DNA of 6,364 nucleotides from JAZLJD01 sp045617725. GTDB lineage: Bacteria; Bacillota; Clostridia; Lachnospirales; Lachnospiraceae. Under the pieces are notes generated by a model. That model saw only the letters and a program-made list of their open reading frames with translations, was not told where the DNA came from and searched no databases. Below are positions 1-6,062 of this stretch, piece by piece. The DNA is taken from assembly GCA_045617725.1 (NCBI GenBank), contig JAZLJD010000048.1:1-6364 (forward strand), in the 5' to 3' direction. Both the position numbers and the translations under genes were made by a program. How positions within the stretch are numbered: the stretch's first letter is position 1; each line of letters starts with the position of its first letter.

Positions 1-127
1 AGTGAAACGGAATTTCGCTGTGCTCTCCAAAGCACTGCGAAATAGAAAGCGACATGTTTGAAGAGCTCGCATCGGCGAGCGATGAGTTCGCTTTCGTTCC
101 GTGGAGCGTAAAGACAGAACCGTTAAA
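1..127. repeat. Left copy of the 127-bp exact terminal direct repeat
   Basis: Bases 1-127 are identical to 6238-6364, in the same orientation. The repeat stops exactly at both contig ends, and 127 equals a common largest assembler k-mer, so it looks like the overlap left when an assembly graph closes on itself. The unique circle would be 6,237 bp. The repeat lies in the centre of a larger non-coding palindromic element, not in a gene. This supports closure through a dispersed repeat, although a true circular molecule would give the same picture. Confidence 0.97.
7..102. other. Multi-stem structured core of the repeat element
   Basis: The segment can fold into a branched structure. The outer stem is ACGGAA (7-12) with TTCCGT (97-102). 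One hairpin pairs 12-18 with 37-43 and 20-24 with 31-35, with a single T:T mismatch and a 6-base loop (base 12 could belong to either stem). A second arm pairs GAAAGCGA (45-52) with TCGCTTTC (88-95), and inside it GCTCGC (65-70) pairs with GCGAGC (75-80) over a 4-base loop. The same core recurs at 6244-6339. It could act as folded DNA or as an RNA; the sequence does not say which. No promoter for it was identified. Confidence 0.7.
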
Positions 128-234
128 TCTGCCTGCGGAGCACTCATGAGCGGCAGAGAATGCAACGGGGCTGCCGCCGGAAGACGCCATGTCAAGGAAC
201 ACTCTCCGTGCAGAAGTACGCATCCTTTTGTCCC

Positions 235-263
235 CAAAACAAAAAGGAGCCTGTTAAGGCTCC
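235..263 (-). terminator. Rho-independent terminator of the parA-to-tRNA operon
   Basis: On the minus strand GGAGCC (263-258) pairs with GGCTCC (251-246) over a 6-base loop (257-252). It is followed by TTTTTGTTTT (245-236). A GC-rich stem with a U-tract starting 5 bases after the tRNA 3' end marks the end of the operon. The distal part of the U-tract overlaps the end of the palindromic repeat element. Confidence 0.92.
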
Positions 264-268
264 CCGAA

Positions 269-342
269 CGTCCTCGACTGGAATCGAACCAGCGGCCTTT
301 CGCTTAGGAGGCGAACGCTCTATCCTACTGAGCTACGAAGAC
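269..342 (-). tRNA. tRNA-Arg (anticodon CCU)
   Basis: A complete 74-base cloverleaf reads on the minus strand. The 7-bp acceptor stem pairs GTCTTCG with CGAGGAC, with one G-U pair. The D stem is GCTC/GAGC. The anticodon stem is TTCGC/GCGAA around the loop CTCCTAA, giving anticodon CCU for codon AGG. The variable loop has 5 bases, and the T arm carries TTCGATT between GCTGG and CCAGT. The discriminator is G73, and CCA is not encoded (TTC follows), so CCA must be added by the nucleotidyltransferase. C35 and an A at the expected D-loop position 20 fit known arginine identity elements. The gene starts 5 bases after the stop codon of the DUF3881-like gene and is followed at once by a terminator. 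It has no visible promoter of its own, so it is probably cut out of the operon transcript. Confidence 0.97.
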
Positions 343-347
343 TGACT

Positions 348-1226
348 CTATGGAGTTACCATATAACCCTGAAGCCATATGGTACCCTTAAACCGGCGAC
401 CCTTTGCAGGCTCGCCGTTTAAGTCGTTTTTATCAATCAGTATTGAAAATACCATAGTATTATAAACAACCGTAAGGTAGTATAACTCTTTCTTTGATAA
501 GGGAGCAACCAGCTCTTCCACCTGAAGAATCTCGACCAACACCGAATATTGGTCGCTCTCCAGCCCGGACGGCATAAACGATTCATCTACAAAGGAATAA
601 ATATCTTCCTTGTACATGCGTCTGGCTACATCAGACATCGTATCCATATCTTCCAGGTTGAGAGCCTGTCTGGCTTCCATATCCCCGTCTTTGGCTGCCA
701 TAATCTGCTCATTACGCTTCTTTGATTTCTGAGAAATCAGTTCCCGGGCCTGCTTGCTCTTCTGAAGCGGCAACAAAATGCTTCCTTCGGCGGCTAGTCC
801 GACAAGCATAAGCGAATTCCCGGTAATTTGGTATGCATTCTGTTCAATCAGCTTTCGATATTCTAACGAATTCTGAAGGAAAAAGATAAGTGACACTCCG
901 ACACGCGGATCCTCGCACAATCCTAAATAAGTGTTCTTGTCAGCAAGCATCCTCAAGCTGATATCTGCCGTCGAACTCACATAAGTCGGTTCAATATAAG
1001 GAAAATAATAATCCACATGAAAATCATCGTCTTCAACAAATTCGCCGCAGACCGTGATTCCTGCTTTTTCGCCATAGGTATATCGGTATTCAGCCAAATT
1101 CGTTTTGGAAAAAGCTGAATAATAGGTAGTCCGCTGTCCATTCTCAATGGCTATTGCAATTACGGGCATCATTTCCTTTTTATTTTTTAACGATCCGAGT
1201 CCTATTGCACATAAAAACTGGTGCAT
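348..1226 (-). CDS. DUF3881-like protein of unknown function
   Basis: This is a 292-residue protein that resembles the DUF3881 family, which I know as a conserved uncharacterised family mostly of Lachnospiraceae. No catalytic motif is evident. It begins MHQFLCAIGLGSLKNK and ends with a conserved-looking segment, GRRFKGTIWLQGY (277-289). A charged, probably helical region (about 155-205) is rich in Lys, Glu, Arg and Met. There is no signal peptide and no clear membrane helix, so it is probably cytoplasmic. The ATG at 1226 is preceded by GAGG, with the start codon about 6 bases further on. It lies 20 bases after serS and 5 bases before tRNA-Arg, so it is the last protein gene of the operon. The family call rests on overall resemblance and on the serS neighbourhood; its role is unknown. 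Confidence 0.8.
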   Translation of the reverse strand: MHQFLCAIGLGSLKNKKEMMPVIAIAIENGQRTTYYSAFSKTNLAEYRYTYGEKAGITVCGEFVEDDDFHVDYYFPYIEPTYVSSTADISLRMLADKNTYLGLCEDPRVGVSLIFFLQNSLEYRKLIEQNAYQITGNSLMLVGLAAEGSILLPLQKSKQARELISQKSKKRNEQIMAAKDGDMEARQALNLEDMDTMSDVARRMYKEDIYSFVDESFMPSGLESDQYSVLVEILQVEELVAPLSKKELYYLTVVYNTMVFSILIDKNDLNGEPAKGRRFKGTIWLQGYMVTP

Positions 1227-1246
1227 ACCATACCTCTAACCTAAAA

Positions 1247-2548
1247 TTACTTCTTTTCGCGAATCTCAGTCATTCCACCCATGTAAGGACGAAGAACTTC
1301 CGGAATACGAACGGATCCGTCGGCCTGAAGGTTGTTCTCGAGAAAAGCAATCAGCATTCTGGGAGGAGCAACAACGGTATTGTTCAAGGTATGTGCAAAA
1401 TACTTCACATCCTTACCATTTTCATCCTTGCCGTTAACGCGAATCTTAAGTCTTCTTGCCTGTGCATCGCCCAGATTGGAACAACTTCCTACTTCAAAGT
1501 ACTTCTGCTGACGAGGAGACCATGCTTCAACGTCAATGGATTTAACCTTCAAATCTGCAAGATCGCCGGAGCAGCACTCCAGGGTTCTTACGGGAATATC
1601 CATGGAACGGAACAGGTCTACGGTGTTCTGCCAAAGCTTATCAAACCACATCTTGGAATCTTCCGGCTTGCAAACAACAATCATTTCCTGCTTTTCGAAC
1701 TGGTGAATACGATAAACACCACGCTCTTCAATACCATGAGCGCCCTTTTCCTTACGGAAGCAGGGAGAATAACTGGTAAGAGTACGAGGTAATGTATCTT
1801 CCGGAAGAATGGTATCGATAAACTTACCAATCATGGAATGCTCGGAAGTACCGATCAGGTATAAATCCTCGCCCTCAATCTTGTACATCATGGCATCCAT
1901 CTCGGCAAAGCTCATAACGCCGGTAACAACATTGGAACGAATCATGAAAGGCGGAACACAATAGGTAAATCCACGATCAATCATGAAATCACGTGCATAG
2001 CTGATAACAGCGGAATGTAATCTGGCGATGTCGCCCATCAGATAGTAGAAGCCATTGCCGGCAACTTTTCCGGCAGCATCCAAATCAATACCGTTGAAAC
2101 GTTCCATAATATCCGTATGATAAGGAACTTCAAACTCGGGAACAACGGGCTCGCCATATCTTGTAATCTCAACATTTTCGGAATCATCGCGTCCAATCGG
2201 AACGGAAGGATCGATGATGTTGGGAATTTTCATCATAATTTCGGTAACTTTTGCCTGAAGCTCAGTCTCCGTATTTCCAAGAGCATCCAATTTCGCGGAA
2301 ATCTCGGCTACCTGTGCTTTTGCAGCCTCGGCTTCTTCTTTTTTGCCCTGGCCCATCAGCTGTCCAATCATCTTGGAAACGCGATTCTTCTCGGCACGGA
2401 GTGTATCTCCTTCCTGCTGTGCTTTACGGCTTTCTGCATCAAGGCGAATCACCTCGTCTACCAAAGGAAGCTTCTCATCCTGAAACTTGTTACGAATATT
2501 CTGCTTAACAACTTCCGGATTTTCTCTTAAAAATTTGATATCAATCAT
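1247..2548 (-). CDS. serS: Seryl-tRNA synthetase
   Basis: This class II aminoacyl-tRNA synthetase charges tRNA-Ser (and tRNA-Sec where present) with serine in the cytoplasm. At 433 residues it is full length for the family. Residues 1 to about 110 form the N-terminal tRNA-binding arm, a long charged antiparallel coiled coil (about 30-105). The catalytic domain follows, with the TSEHS serine-binding loop (234-238). Motif 2 runs from FRKEKGAHG (264-272) to YRIHQFEKQE (279-288). The segment 340-366 contains SCSNLGDAQARR. Motif 3 is LNNTVVAPPRMLIAFLEN (388-405), with the conserved Arg at 397. Motif 3 differs from the Escherichia coli form (LNGSGLAVGRTLVA), but I recall this version from other clostridial enzymes. 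The ATG at 2548 has GGAG about 10 bases upstream. It lies 47 bases after the HD-GYP gene. No T-box leader fits in that gap, so expression is probably operonic. Confidence 0.98.
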   Translation of the reverse strand: MIDIKFLRENPEVVKQNIRNKFQDEKLPLVDEVIRLDAESRKAQQEGDTLRAEKNRVSKMIGQLMGQGKKEEAEAAKAQVAEISAKLDALGNTETELQAKVTEIMMKIPNIIDPSVPIGRDDSENVEITRYGEPVVPEFEVPYHTDIMERFNGIDLDAAGKVAGNGFYYLMGDIARLHSAVISYARDFMIDRGFTYCVPPFMIRSNVVTGVMSFAEMDAMMYKIEGEDLYLIGTSEHSMIGKFIDTILPEDTLPRTLTSYSPCFRKEKGAHGIEERGVYRIHQFEKQEMIVVCKPEDSKMWFDKLWQNTVDLFRSMDIPVRTLECCSGDLADLKVKSIDVEAWSPRQQKYFEVGSCSNLGDAQARRLKIRVNGKDENGKDVKYFAHTLNNTVVAPPRMLIAFLENNLQADGSVRIPEVLRPYMGGMTEIREKK

Positions 2549-2595
2549 GGTAATTTATCTCCATTCTTTTATTTTACAGGCATACCCTGCTGGAT

Positions 2596-3627
2596 TCATT
2601 CACTTAATACTTTCTCAATGACCAGATAAGGATGGTCCATCAAGTTCAAAAGCTCCTTATCAATCATAATGACCGGTCGCTCCGGGAATTTCAGATTTTG
2701 ATGATCGACAACCGCAATCCGTCCATCGCTCAAAAGAACCTTGCTTCCGGCCGGGTAAACCGCGGTGAAATTCAGGAAGGTATCCACGAAACGCTCATTA
2801 TATCTGTCAATTTTGAACGCACGGAGGTACTCAACCGCTTCATACACCTTCATCTGATTACAACCAATACCGCAAATCATCTCATCAAACGCATCGCATA
2901 TGGTCAAAACCTGCGATTCAGGGAGAAGATTGGTGGCACGGAGCGGATATCCGCTTCCGTTTAAGCACTCATGATGCTGCAAAATAATGGTTTTGCTACG
3001 TTCGCTGATCCATTTCTCATTCTGAAGGACCGTATATGCGTAAATCGGATGCTTTATATACTCTTGCACCTCCGCATCACTCAACGAGAATACATCAACG
3101 TTCTCGTAAGGAACCGTCAGATAGCGGAGTCCCAAATCGTGCAAAAGAGAACTGACACCTATGTCATGTACGGATGCTTTGTTGAATCCCTCGCGAAGTG
3201 CTACAATCGTTGAAAGTGCACAAACACTGACGCAATGCTCATACAAATCCGCACTACGCTGCTTGATTTCAAGTACACGGTTCAAAACCTCTTCTTCATT
3301 CAGAATATCGGTAATAATGGCATCGGCCGTCTTGCTTAAGACGGAAAGTCCCTGATTATTGTTGTATAAATGATGTTCCAAAACACTGCGTACTTTATTT
3401 TTGACGCAACGTTCTGTTTCTTCTCGCAAAATAGTAGTGTCTTCGCGTTTTGTATCCTCTTGATCGTCCTCAATATAGACGAATGCAACCTCCAGCTCCT
3501 TCAACTTATCAATATAATAAGCTTTCAGGACCGTTCCTTCCGGCATAAGGATGGTGTAATCGTTAATAAGGACAGTTCTTGCGATTATTTGATTTTCCTG
3601 TAAGTCTTCTACCGCTACGAGTTTCAA
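2596..3627 (-). CDS. HD-GYP domain protein, possible c-di-GMP phosphodiesterase
   Basis: This 343-residue protein has three parts. Residues 1-54 are an N-terminal domain (MKLVAVEDLQ...MPEGTVLKAYYIDKLKEL) common ahead of HD-GYP domains. An HD-GYP domain spans about 95-285. The C-terminal domain (288-343) has the usual YPAGSKVLLSDGR start. Likely metal ligands are H131, H163-D164, H193, H218-H219 and D245. The GYP signature is present at 226-228 (GSGYP). Two positions depart from consensus: HDLGL (163-167) lacks the Lys of HDxGK, and HHECLNGSGYP has Asn223 where Asp is usual. It may hydrolyse cyclic di-GMP slowly, act on another nucleotide, or serve as a sensor; I cannot decide. The start is TTG at 3627, backed by GAGG 8 bases upstream; the next Met is residue 28, inside the N-terminal domain. 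It lies 15 bases after the DUF4446 gene. Confidence 0.88.
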   Translation of the reverse strand: MKLVAVEDLQENQIIARTVLINDYTILMPEGTVLKAYYIDKLKELEVAFVYIEDDQEDTKREDTTILREETERCVKNKVRSVLEHHLYNNNQGLSVLSKTADAIITDILNEEEVLNRVLEIKQRSADLYEHCVSVCALSTIVALREGFNKASVHDIGVSSLLHDLGLRYLTVPYENVDVFSLSDAEVQEYIKHPIYAYTVLQNEKWISERSKTIILQHHECLNGSGYPLRATNLLPESQVLTICDAFDEMICGIGCNQMKVYEAVEYLRAFKIDRYNERFVDTFLNFTAVYPAGSKVLLSDGRIAVVDHQNLKFPERPVIMIDKELLNLMDHPYLVIEKVLSE

Positions 3628-3642
3628 GGCAATTACCTCATT

Positions 3643-4161
3643 TTACTTCAAATTGTAATGTAAAGCATCCTGTAAAGCCTTATTTTCTTCATCCCCTAAT
3701 TCAACATCCGCCTTACCATTGGTAATTACCTTGGTATAGGAATAACTTCCATCCGTTGAATGTACCGAATTCATAATGAATCCGTCGTCTTTTTCATTCA
3801 AAAGGCACAGTACAAAACTCAGCTGACCGCCCATCTCATGAAAAGCATCATACTTCACAATTCCGTACTTTTGAAATGCATATGCATTTTTTCGGAAGAG
3901 AACCTGAATTTCTTTACGGTTATTCTCAGATTTTTCTTTTAATCTTTCATTATCTTCGAAAAGGCTGAGGATAGATTCCTCCAAACTGCCTGCATTTTTG
4001 CCCTTCATGAATACGGAATACCGCTCATTAAGCTTCGACAACTTCTTATTTAACAAAATAATCCAGACAAAACAAGCAATTATCAGCACCAGGAGGCCAA
4101 TAATAATATATGTGATATCCAAATTTCCAAGGCCCATGGCCTGTAACAAATCATTTCTCAA
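3643..4161 (-). CDS. DUF4446 family membrane-anchored protein
   Basis: This 172-residue protein belongs to the uncharacterised DUF4446 family, often found just after parB in Clostridia and relatives. One hydrophobic helix (about 16-37, ITYIIIGLLVLIIACFVWII) should anchor it in the cytoplasmic membrane. A charged, probably coiled-coil stretch follows (about 58-90). The conserved core is YGIVKYDAFHEMGGQLSFVL (99-118), then LLNEKDDGFIMNSVHS (120-135). No enzymatic motif is visible. The start is TTG at 4161 with AGAAGG 9 bases upstream. The ATG at residue 9 (4137) is an alternative with a weaker ribosome binding site. It lies 14 bases after parB and 15 before the HD-GYP gene. Its position suggests a membrane role linked to segregation or cell-cycle processes; this is inference from context only. 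Confidence 0.9.
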   Translation of the reverse strand: MRNDLLQAMGLGNLDITYIIIGLLVLIIACFVWIILLNKKLSKLNERYSVFMKGKNAGSLEESILSLFEDNERLKEKSENNRKEIQVLFRKNAYAFQKYGIVKYDAFHEMGGQLSFVLCLLNEKDDGFIMNSVHSTDGSYSYTKVITNGKADVELGDEENKALQDALHYNLK

Positions 4162-4175
4162 TTTCTGCTACCTTC

Positions 4176-5066
4176 TTAGGACAGTTTTTCGATGATTCTT
4201 TCCAAATCGTCGTTGCTGTAAAACTCAATTTCCAACTTACCGGAGCCGTTCTCCTTGGGAGAAATGGCTACTTTCATGCCCAAAGCGTTCTTCAGCTTGT
4301 CTTCTATGGAGGCATATACGGCTTTCATCTGTGCATCCGGTTCTGCCTTCGGCTTCTTCTCGTGATTCTTGCCTAAGGACTTAATCAGTTTTTCTACATC
4401 ACGGACATTCAGCTCTTCCTTAACAATACGCTCGGCAAGCTTCTGCTGCTCTGCTTCATCCTCTACGGGAATGAGCGCACGTGCATGACCATAGGTAAGT
4501 ATTCCTTCGATAACCATCTGCTGAACACCGGGTGCCAGCTTTAAAAGACGGAGCGAGTTTGTAACAGCACTACGGCTCTTTCCAACCTTCTCAGCCACTT
4601 GATCTTGTGTCATCTCGAACTTAGTCATCAACTGCTTGTATGCCTGAGCTTCTTCAATCGGATTCAAATCCTCTCGCTGAAGGTTCTCGATCAACGCAAT
4701 CATGGCAATCTGCTGCTCGGAAAAGTCCTTGATTACAACCGGGATTTCCTTAATTCCGGCTATCTTGGCTGCACGCCAACGACGCTCTCCGGCTACAATC
4801 ATATAGTAATCATCCATCTTCTTAACAACTATAGGCTCAATCAGGCCTACCTGTTTGATGGAGTCCGCAAGTTCGATTAATTTGTCTTCATCAAAGCTTT
4901 TACGAGGCTGCTCTCTGTTTGGCTCAATCTCAGAAATCTTAAGAAGAGTACTGGGCTGTTCCGCCTGCGTAGAAGTTTCTGAAGTCTTCTTTTTCTGTTC
5001 GTTTCCTATGGTAATGTTAGAAGGAATCAGGCTGTCCAAGCCCTTTCCAAGTCCACGTGCTGCCAT
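4176..5066 (-). CDS. parB: Chromosome-partitioning protein ParB (Spo0J)
   Basis: ParB is the CTP-binding clamp that loads at parS, slides and spreads on DNA, recruits SMC and stimulates ParA. At 296 residues it is normal length. The N-terminus, RGLGKGLDSLIPS (4-16), is the ParA-interacting segment. The CTPase domain has GLIEPIVV (74-81), GERRWRA (93-99) and ENLQREDLNPIEEA (127-140). The helix-turn-helix that reads parS spans about 152-177 (MTQDQVAEKVGKSRSAVTN). A linker follows (about 230-243), then a C-terminal dimerisation domain (about 246-296). The ATG at 5066 lies one base after the parA stop codon. Its AAAGGA ribosome binding site is inside the end of parA, so the two are probably translationally coupled. 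The matching parS site is upstream of parA at 6063-6078. Confidence 0.98.
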   Translation of the reverse strand: MAARGLGKGLDSLIPSNITIGNEQKKKTSETSTQAEQPSTLLKISEIEPNREQPRKSFDEDKLIELADSIKQVGLIEPIVVKKMDDYYMIVAGERRWRAAKIAGIKEIPVVIKDFSEQQIAMIALIENLQREDLNPIEEAQAYKQLMTKFEMTQDQVAEKVGKSRSAVTNSLRLLKLAPGVQQMVIEGILTYGHARALIPVEDEAEQQKLAERIVKEELNVRDVEKLIKSLGKNHEKKPKAEPDAQMKAVYASIEDKLKNALGMKVAISPKENGSGKLEIEFYSNDDLERIIEKLS

Positions 5067-5067
5067 A

Positions 5068-5835
5068 TTAGCGTTCCTTTCTCTTAATAACTTCCTGTGC
5101 TAGTTGTCTGTAACTCTCTGCTCCGGCTGACTTCGGATCATAAATCGTGATGGGCTGTCCATAACTGGGAGCCTCGGCCAAACGGATATTTCTGGGAATA
5201 ATTCCCATGTAAACATCTAACTGAATGTTATTTTTAACATTCTCTACTACCTGGGCGGACAGATTCGTTCTGGAATCGTACATGGTAAAGACAATTCCTT
5301 CAATAATTAAGCTGGGATTTAGTCTCTCTCTGACCAGATTGATTGTATGAATCAACTGGCTCAAGCCCTCCAAGGCATAAAATTCACACTGAATCGGGAC
5401 TACAACGCTGTCGGCTGTGGTCAATGCATTTACGGTAAGCATACTCAGGGACGGCGGGCAATCGATTATGATAAAGTCGTAAGAATCCTTAATCCACTCT
5501 ATTTCCTGCTTTAGAATGAATTCCTTTTTGTCGACGCCTATTAATTCGATCTCGGCTGCTGCAAGATTTACATTCGAAGGAAGTAAATCTACATTCGCAA
5601 CTACACCCTTGATGATACAATTCTGAATGGCACTGTCTCCCAGGAACATCTCGTAGACTGTGTTATCCAATTCGTTTTTGTCTATTCCAAATCCACTGGT
5701 GGTATTGCCCTGCGGATCAATGTCTACTACTAAAACTCTCTTTCCGGCCTCAGCCAGACAAGCAGAAAGGTTAATTGTGGTAGTTGTTTTTCCAACGCCA
5801 CCTTTCTGATTTGTAATTGCTATAATTTTTCCCAT
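5068..5835 (-). CDS. parA: Chromosome-partitioning ATPase ParA (Soj)
   Basis: ParA is a deviant Walker ATPase that binds DNA non-specifically as an ATP dimer and is stimulated by ParB. With the start at 5835 it has 255 residues, a typical chromosomal Soj length without the N-terminal DNA-binding extension of many plasmid ParAs. The deviant Walker A is KGGVGKTT (11-18), with signature Lys11 and Lys16. Walker A' is DIDPQGN (38-44) and Walker B is FIIIDCPPS (121-129). Basic residues likely to contact DNA include R189 (SRTNLSAQ) and R218 (PRNIRLAEAPS). An in-frame TTG at 5856 would add 7 residues, but the AAGGA ribosome binding site lies inside that extension, 5 bases before the ATG, so the ATG is chosen. 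It is the first gene of the operon. Confidence 0.98.
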   Translation of the reverse strand: MGKIIAITNQKGGVGKTTTTINLSACLAEAGKRVLVVDIDPQGNTTSGFGIDKNELDNTVYEMFLGDSAIQNCIIKGVVANVDLLPSNVNLAAAEIELIGVDKKEFILKQEIEWIKDSYDFIIIDCPPSLSMLTVNALTTADSVVVPIQCEFYALEGLSQLIHTINLVRERLNPSLIIEGIVFTMYDSRTNLSAQVVENVKNNIQLDVYMGIIPRNIRLAEAPSYGQPITIYDPKSAGAESYRQLAQEVIKRKER

Positions 5836-5858
5836 ATGATTCCTTTCAATTTCCAAAA

Positions 5859-5878
5859 GTGACTCAGAGACGAGTCAC
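5859..5878 (-). promoter_or_regulatory. Leader inverted repeat before parA
   Basis: GTGACTC (5859-5865) and GAGTCAC (5872-5878) are perfect 7-bp inverted arms separated by 6 bases. They lie just upstream of the parA ribosome binding site and at the predicted start of the transcript. They could form a hairpin at the mRNA 5' end or be an operator for a dimeric repressor. No U-tract follows, so it is not a terminator. Confidence 0.65.
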
Positions 5879-5886
5879 GTACGTGA
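5875..5886. promoter_or_regulatory. 12-bp perfect palindrome at the predicted transcription start
   Basis: TCACGTACGTGA is a perfect palindrome centred between 5880 and 5881. It touches the -10 box (5886-5891) and covers the expected start point of the parA operon. That position suits an operator. The bound protein is unknown; it shares CACGTG-like bases with parS but is not a parS site. Confidence 0.55.
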
Positions 5887-5894
5887 TTATATCA
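5886..5894 (-). promoter_or_regulatory. Extended -10 promoter of the parA operon
   Basis: On the minus strand TGATATAAT contains a consensus TATAAT (5891-5886) with a TG extension. A weak -35 candidate, TAGAAA (5914-5909), lies at 17-base spacing, as expected when the extended -10 carries the promoter. Transcription would begin near 5879, giving a leader of about 45 bases before parA. This is the only good promoter I see for the operon. Confidence 0.7.
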
Positions 5895-5929
5895 TGTTAC
5901 AGGCCACTTTTCTACAAAATCATCGTGTA

Positions 5930-5985
5930 TGAAACATAAAAATGTTTCACAGCCTGTCATAATTGCACATTTCAATGTTTCACAG
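5930..5985. promoter_or_regulatory. Cluster of parS-like half sites
   Basis: TGAAACAT (5930-5937) and ATGTTTCA (5942-5949) form a perfect 8-bp inverted repeat over 4 A residues. These are parS half-site sequences in everted order. AATGTTTCACAG occurs at 5941-5952 and again, exactly, at 5974-5985, a period of 33 bases or about three helical turns. The same AATGTTTCAC begins the full parS (6061-6070). They may be decayed parS sites or weak ParB contacts between parS and the promoter. Confidence 0.55.
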
Positions 5986-6062
5986 GCAATTTTCACAACA
6001 TTTAGGTTTTCGTAAATTTCCCCAAAACTAAATCTTGTGAGTCTGAATACGTAATTTCGCAA

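Larger units (their letters stand above)
1..240. repeat. Right half of a ~395-bp palindromic intergenic element
   Basis: This non-coding stretch pairs with 6083-6237 when the contig is closed. The outer block 206-227 is the reverse complement of 6108-6129 at 21 of 22 positions. The end block 230-240 is the reverse complement of 6083-6093 at 10 of 11. Inner matches are 154-163 with 6183-6192 (10 of 10) and 126-132 with 6216-6222 (7 of 7). It also has a local stem, TCTGCC (128-133) with GGCAGA (152-157), around the palindrome CTCATGAG (143-150). The right end abuts the terminator of the tRNA operon and shares its A-rich stretch. I see no credible coding region. Terminal inverted repeats without a transposase suggest a MITE-like or REP/BIME-like repeat, but the family is not recognised. 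Confidence 0.75.

Noticed and set aside
101..345. Two plus-strand open frames of 61-68 codons
   Set aside because: They cross the repeat element, the terminator and the tRNA on the opposite strand. Their sequence is simply the antisense of these.
1154..1792. 212-codon plus-strand open frame
   Set aside because: It is entirely antisense to serS and the start of the DUF3881-like gene, which have clear family matches. It is a shadow frame.
2577..2589. Small hairpin between the HD-GYP gene and serS as a terminator
   Set aside because: The stem is only 4 bp (CAGG/CCTG) and no run of T residues follows. It is unlikely to stop transcription.
5836..5856. TTG start adding 7 residues to ParA
   Set aside because: The ribosome binding site AAGGA lies within this extension at ideal spacing from the ATG at 5835. 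Family members begin at MGKIIAITNQKGG.
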